From assembly GCF_024138715.1 (NCBI RefSeq), contig NZ_CP092074.1, forward strand, positions 2,604,001 to 2,668,000: 64,000 nucleotides of DNA, read 5' to 3'. Positions within the stretch are counted from its first letter, which is position 1. Every line of letters begins with the position of its first letter. Source of the DNA: Emticicia sp. 21SJ11W-3 (lineage in GTDB: Bacteria > Bacteroidota > Bacteroidia > Cytophagales > Spirosomataceae). The position numbers were made by a program, and so were the translations under genes. The notes beneath the pieces are model-generated. The model did no database searches and was not told where the DNA came from. It saw only the letters and a list, made by a program, of their open reading frames with translations. Below are positions 63,001 through 64,000 of the stretch, in pieces.

Positions 63001-63533
63001 CAATCAATGGCATTGTGCAAGTCTTTTTTGTCTTCAGGGGCGGCCTGCAAAAGCACTTTAAAGAAAGAAAGCTGCGCCAAATTGCCAATCGTAATAGGGC
63101 TGACCCTGTAATATGAAACAGATAAGTTAACGTTGGGCGATGAGGGCGGTGTTGGCAAAACCAGATTTTCGATTTTGATTTCTACCGTATCTGAACCCTG
63201 ATTCAGGGTAATATCTTTGGTTGGTACCAGACCAATAATGCTGTTCGGATAAAGGGCGTAGTCCCAATCGGTAGAAGAACAAACAATTTTGCTAAAATCG
63301 GCCTCAGGAATCTGCAAAGTGCTTAGGTCCAGATACAATATAGAACCTGTGGCCGTTGGAGCGTCTGTAGGCGGTACTAACTGACCCGAACTGAAAACGG
63401 TGTTATCTTTATTGGTTTTAACTCTGAAAACCAACTTGTTTACTGTGGGGTCTGTAGTTACATAAATGGTGTTATCCTGCCCCGGATTACTTAGGGAGAA
63501 AGACAACTGCGGAAATGTCTGAGTGTCTTGCAT
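60060..63533 (-). CDS. Large protein with a beta-rich N-terminus and YncE-like beta-propeller repeats
   Basis: A 1157-residue protein without a signal peptide. Residues 1-190 are beta-rich. About 195-330 is a module ending in YVQYQNVPGFNDG, shared with the partial protein upstream. About 335-450 looks Ig-like (NNLTITPNPSVIKNGEASVT). From about 530 to the end, repeated strands such as ARIAISGDDKYIFVTTD, GIAVDPSGTNVYVAIKGD and NVIATADGKKLVAWHN form the YncE/lactonase-like seven-bladed beta-propeller pattern, possibly two propellers. The role may be scaffolding or ligand binding. It is 65 bases after the partial gene and 34 bases before paralogue A. Function is unknown. Confidence 0.78.
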   Translation of the reverse strand: MQDTQTFPQLSFSLSNPGQDNTIYVTTDPTVNKLVFRVKTNKDNTVFSSGQLVPPTDAPTATGSILYLDLSTLQIPEADFSKIVCSSTDWDYALYPNSIIGLVPTKDITLNQGSDTVEIKIENLVLPTPPSSPNVNLSVSYYRVSPITIGNLAQLSFFKVLLQAAPEDKKDLHNAIDCILTTPPIIVNTVRDYPQVDNSITFAFKPGSNPVVVKAGPKTTFTVSFVYAPSAPGYGALTTPQSARDNIVVAQGENASGWSVTPNTDAQNPCWILQPPVNAEIVGTGAGAIVSFYITEIMTSFQPGSTLMYVQYQNVPGFNDGSYYMTLTKIPHVVINNLTITPNPSVIKNGEASVTISWNAKDYQSLMLMPFYQDVTNKNSFKATLKKSTVITLVANGAATTANQATKTTTADVLPVINSFKVTPKNIYYNNYPHDAKFFWDVDTNDSVLLVNDVTGSKESVPKTSTQIKSITTPGMWSLIPQNEENPYTLLRNVLIQSFKVNPQSDSLSFKSSSVVASPSAEFLAALDIDNKKVHFLNSLDYTENAIALSTDGTPIDQVFAHSGSYLFVLNNKAGAVNIIKILRDPSTGNYSFSKLSSIKIAGTPARIAISGDDKYIFVTTDLEGKGNFIVIENKGADQFSIKQTIQTYQSPMGIAVDPSGTNVYVAIKGDNSICVMAYSSVNDAFMYSRSISNLPQNPVDVAVADENGKTLLVACYATNQVMVVDYDDDGTSPRQSLSVNNSPIRIVTTTDRAYAFVINYSSGNASLISCSKGTGSCSVIDASIKTGPNPLAISMAYDNTAAYIANSDKSVTTFNLINYQLRSTPVDIGKQPTNVIATADGKKLVAWHNVLFISNKPDFTKGLYIYETASGAISTRLEDDSIVDCVVSPVASVGLMYVIEKSSTEIKIMETGTFNVTGSISIPAGEGDVSRYPVELSMSADGKNLYTVVKDSAGNYSFIAFTCNEKNATYNVNTDVFVFKNASTSNSVLLQNTPDGTHAFVLSSLDKKIWTLIQDSNHVYQLSTTQISLSILTKTMAVSPDNSKLYVVMQQNMKTSIASVNISDLTSIETQMPSSYAILTNFQQAVVSPDSTRLFVTDANTAGVRIISTTTLRIIQTLTWQQNLQYPTGIAILPNGSSIYLTGFNSNNLAVINQIS

Positions 63534-63598
63534 AGTTGTTTTGTTTTAAATTGTTAATTGAAAGAATAGTGATAAATAATAGATTTCTTTTGCTAAGC

Positions 63599-64000
63599 TC
63601 AGCTAAGTGTAATTAGCACTGCATCCAGGCCATCGTTTACACCGGTAACGTTCAGGTACTCAAAGTACATTTGTACCTGACCTGTCTGATTGGTGGTTTT
63701 AACATTGCTGAGTGTTATTTTAAATGCTTCTTTAGGGTTTAAAACCAGCTCTACTGTTGGGTTGGCCACCCAGAAATTTCCGTAACGTGTGTCGTTCAGA
63801 AGCCGGAATGACCAGCCCTCAGCTGAAAACTGTATATCCGGAACATCTTTCTGGCTAACGAGCTGGCCCAAATGTATGTAAATGGCAGATGCTACATTTT
63901 TTGGTAAAGACGCAGGTTTAAAAATAATTTCGAGGGGTTTCCGGTTACTGACAGCCATGTAAAACGTATTAACGGCATTGGCAATGCCCAAAGGCTGGCC
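63599..64000 (-). CDS. Partial protein sharing a module with the beta-propeller protein
   Basis: The minus-strand frame is open to the right edge (133 residues visible, no start), so the N-terminus lies outside the window. The C-terminal part (GWSFRLLNDTRYGNFWVANP, then VQMYFEYLNVTGVNDG) resembles residues 255-322 of the 1157-residue protein (GWSVTPN, YVQYQNVPGFNDG). The motif YxxYxNVxGxNDG is common to both. No transmembrane helix or known domain is seen. It is probably the first visible gene of the cluster's operon. Function is unknown. Confidence 0.65.
   Translation of the reverse strand, partial: GQPLGIANAVNTFYMAVSNRKPLEIIFKPASLPKNVASAIYIHLGQLVSQKDVPDIQFSAEGWSFRLLNDTRYGNFWVANPTVELVLNPKEAFKITLSNVKTTNQTGQVQMYFEYLNVTGVNDGLDAVLITLS

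Noticed and set aside
1-64000. CRISPR arrays, insertion sequences, integrases, rRNA operons and phage genes
   Set aside because: No regularly spaced repeats, transposase or integrase motifs, rRNA-like stretches or phage structural genes were seen while reading both strands.

Overview
The window reads as a chromosomal segment of a Bacteroidota bacterium, probably from the Cytophagales side. The evidence is a SusC/SusD pair, two proteins with type IX secretion (T9SS) C-terminal sorting domains, a sugar-exporting/importing glycan gene set, TAnnTTTG-type promoters with an upstream TTTG box, few Shine-Dalgarno sequences, moderate-to-low GC by eye, and Bacteroidota-type housekeeping genes (PhoH, TrhO, DnaB, HolA, RlmD). 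The genus cannot be named from the sequence alone.

Region 1 (1-16.8 kb) is mostly carbohydrate and scavenging metabolism. On the minus strand lie a DUF1624-type membrane acyltransferase-like protein, a phosphatase (AP superfamily) followed by a GH127-type beta-L-arabinofuranosidase in one operon, and a 1086-residue secreted protein made of Ycf48/BNR-like repeats with a T9SS tail. A decayed second copy of that tail lies just upstream. On the plus strand come a GH109-type glycosidase and a FucP-like sugar transporter, then a thiolase, a galactokinase/arabinokinase-like GHMP kinase, a lipoprotein glycerophosphodiesterase and a secreted M20 amidohydrolase.

Region 2 (16.8-34.7 kb) mixes housekeeping genes (YciO/Sua5, SPFH protein, LysE exporter, NUDIX, SurE, GNAT, YdeI-like, TrhO, deoxynucleoside kinase, LptF/G permease) with a SusC/SusD nutrient-uptake operon that has a palindrome-rich upstream region. 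Downstream of SusD lies an unusual membrane protein joining DUF2231-like helices, a c-type haem motif and leucine-rich repeats.

Region 3 (34.8-41.7 kb) holds a tRNA-Met, a long AT-rich gap, an AlbA_2/COG2865-like regulator convergent with a receiver protein whose sigma-54-activator-like AAA+ module has lost its key motifs, and gene-poor DNA. Region 4 (41.7-51.8 kb) is core genome: holA, an ACP phosphodiesterase, an SlyD-like isomerase, dCMP deaminase, an M43 metalloprotease with T9SS tail, phoH, dnaB, rlmD, a TPR/SH3 membrane protein and two identical tandem tRNA-Lys genes.

Region 5 (51.8-56.3 kb) is a set of small regulators (ArsR, XRE with membrane helices, HxlR) beside an aspartic-protease-like membrane protein and a thioredoxin-like protein. 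Region 6 (56.3-64 kb) is the most unusual part: a minus-strand cluster of proteins that all lack visible signal peptides. It holds a phosphatidylserine-decarboxylase-family enzyme, two tandem paralogues of about 350 residues from a family I do not recognise, a 1157-residue beta-propeller-like protein, and a partial protein that shares a module with the propeller protein. The cluster runs off the right edge. I consider it the best candidate for an undescribed system.
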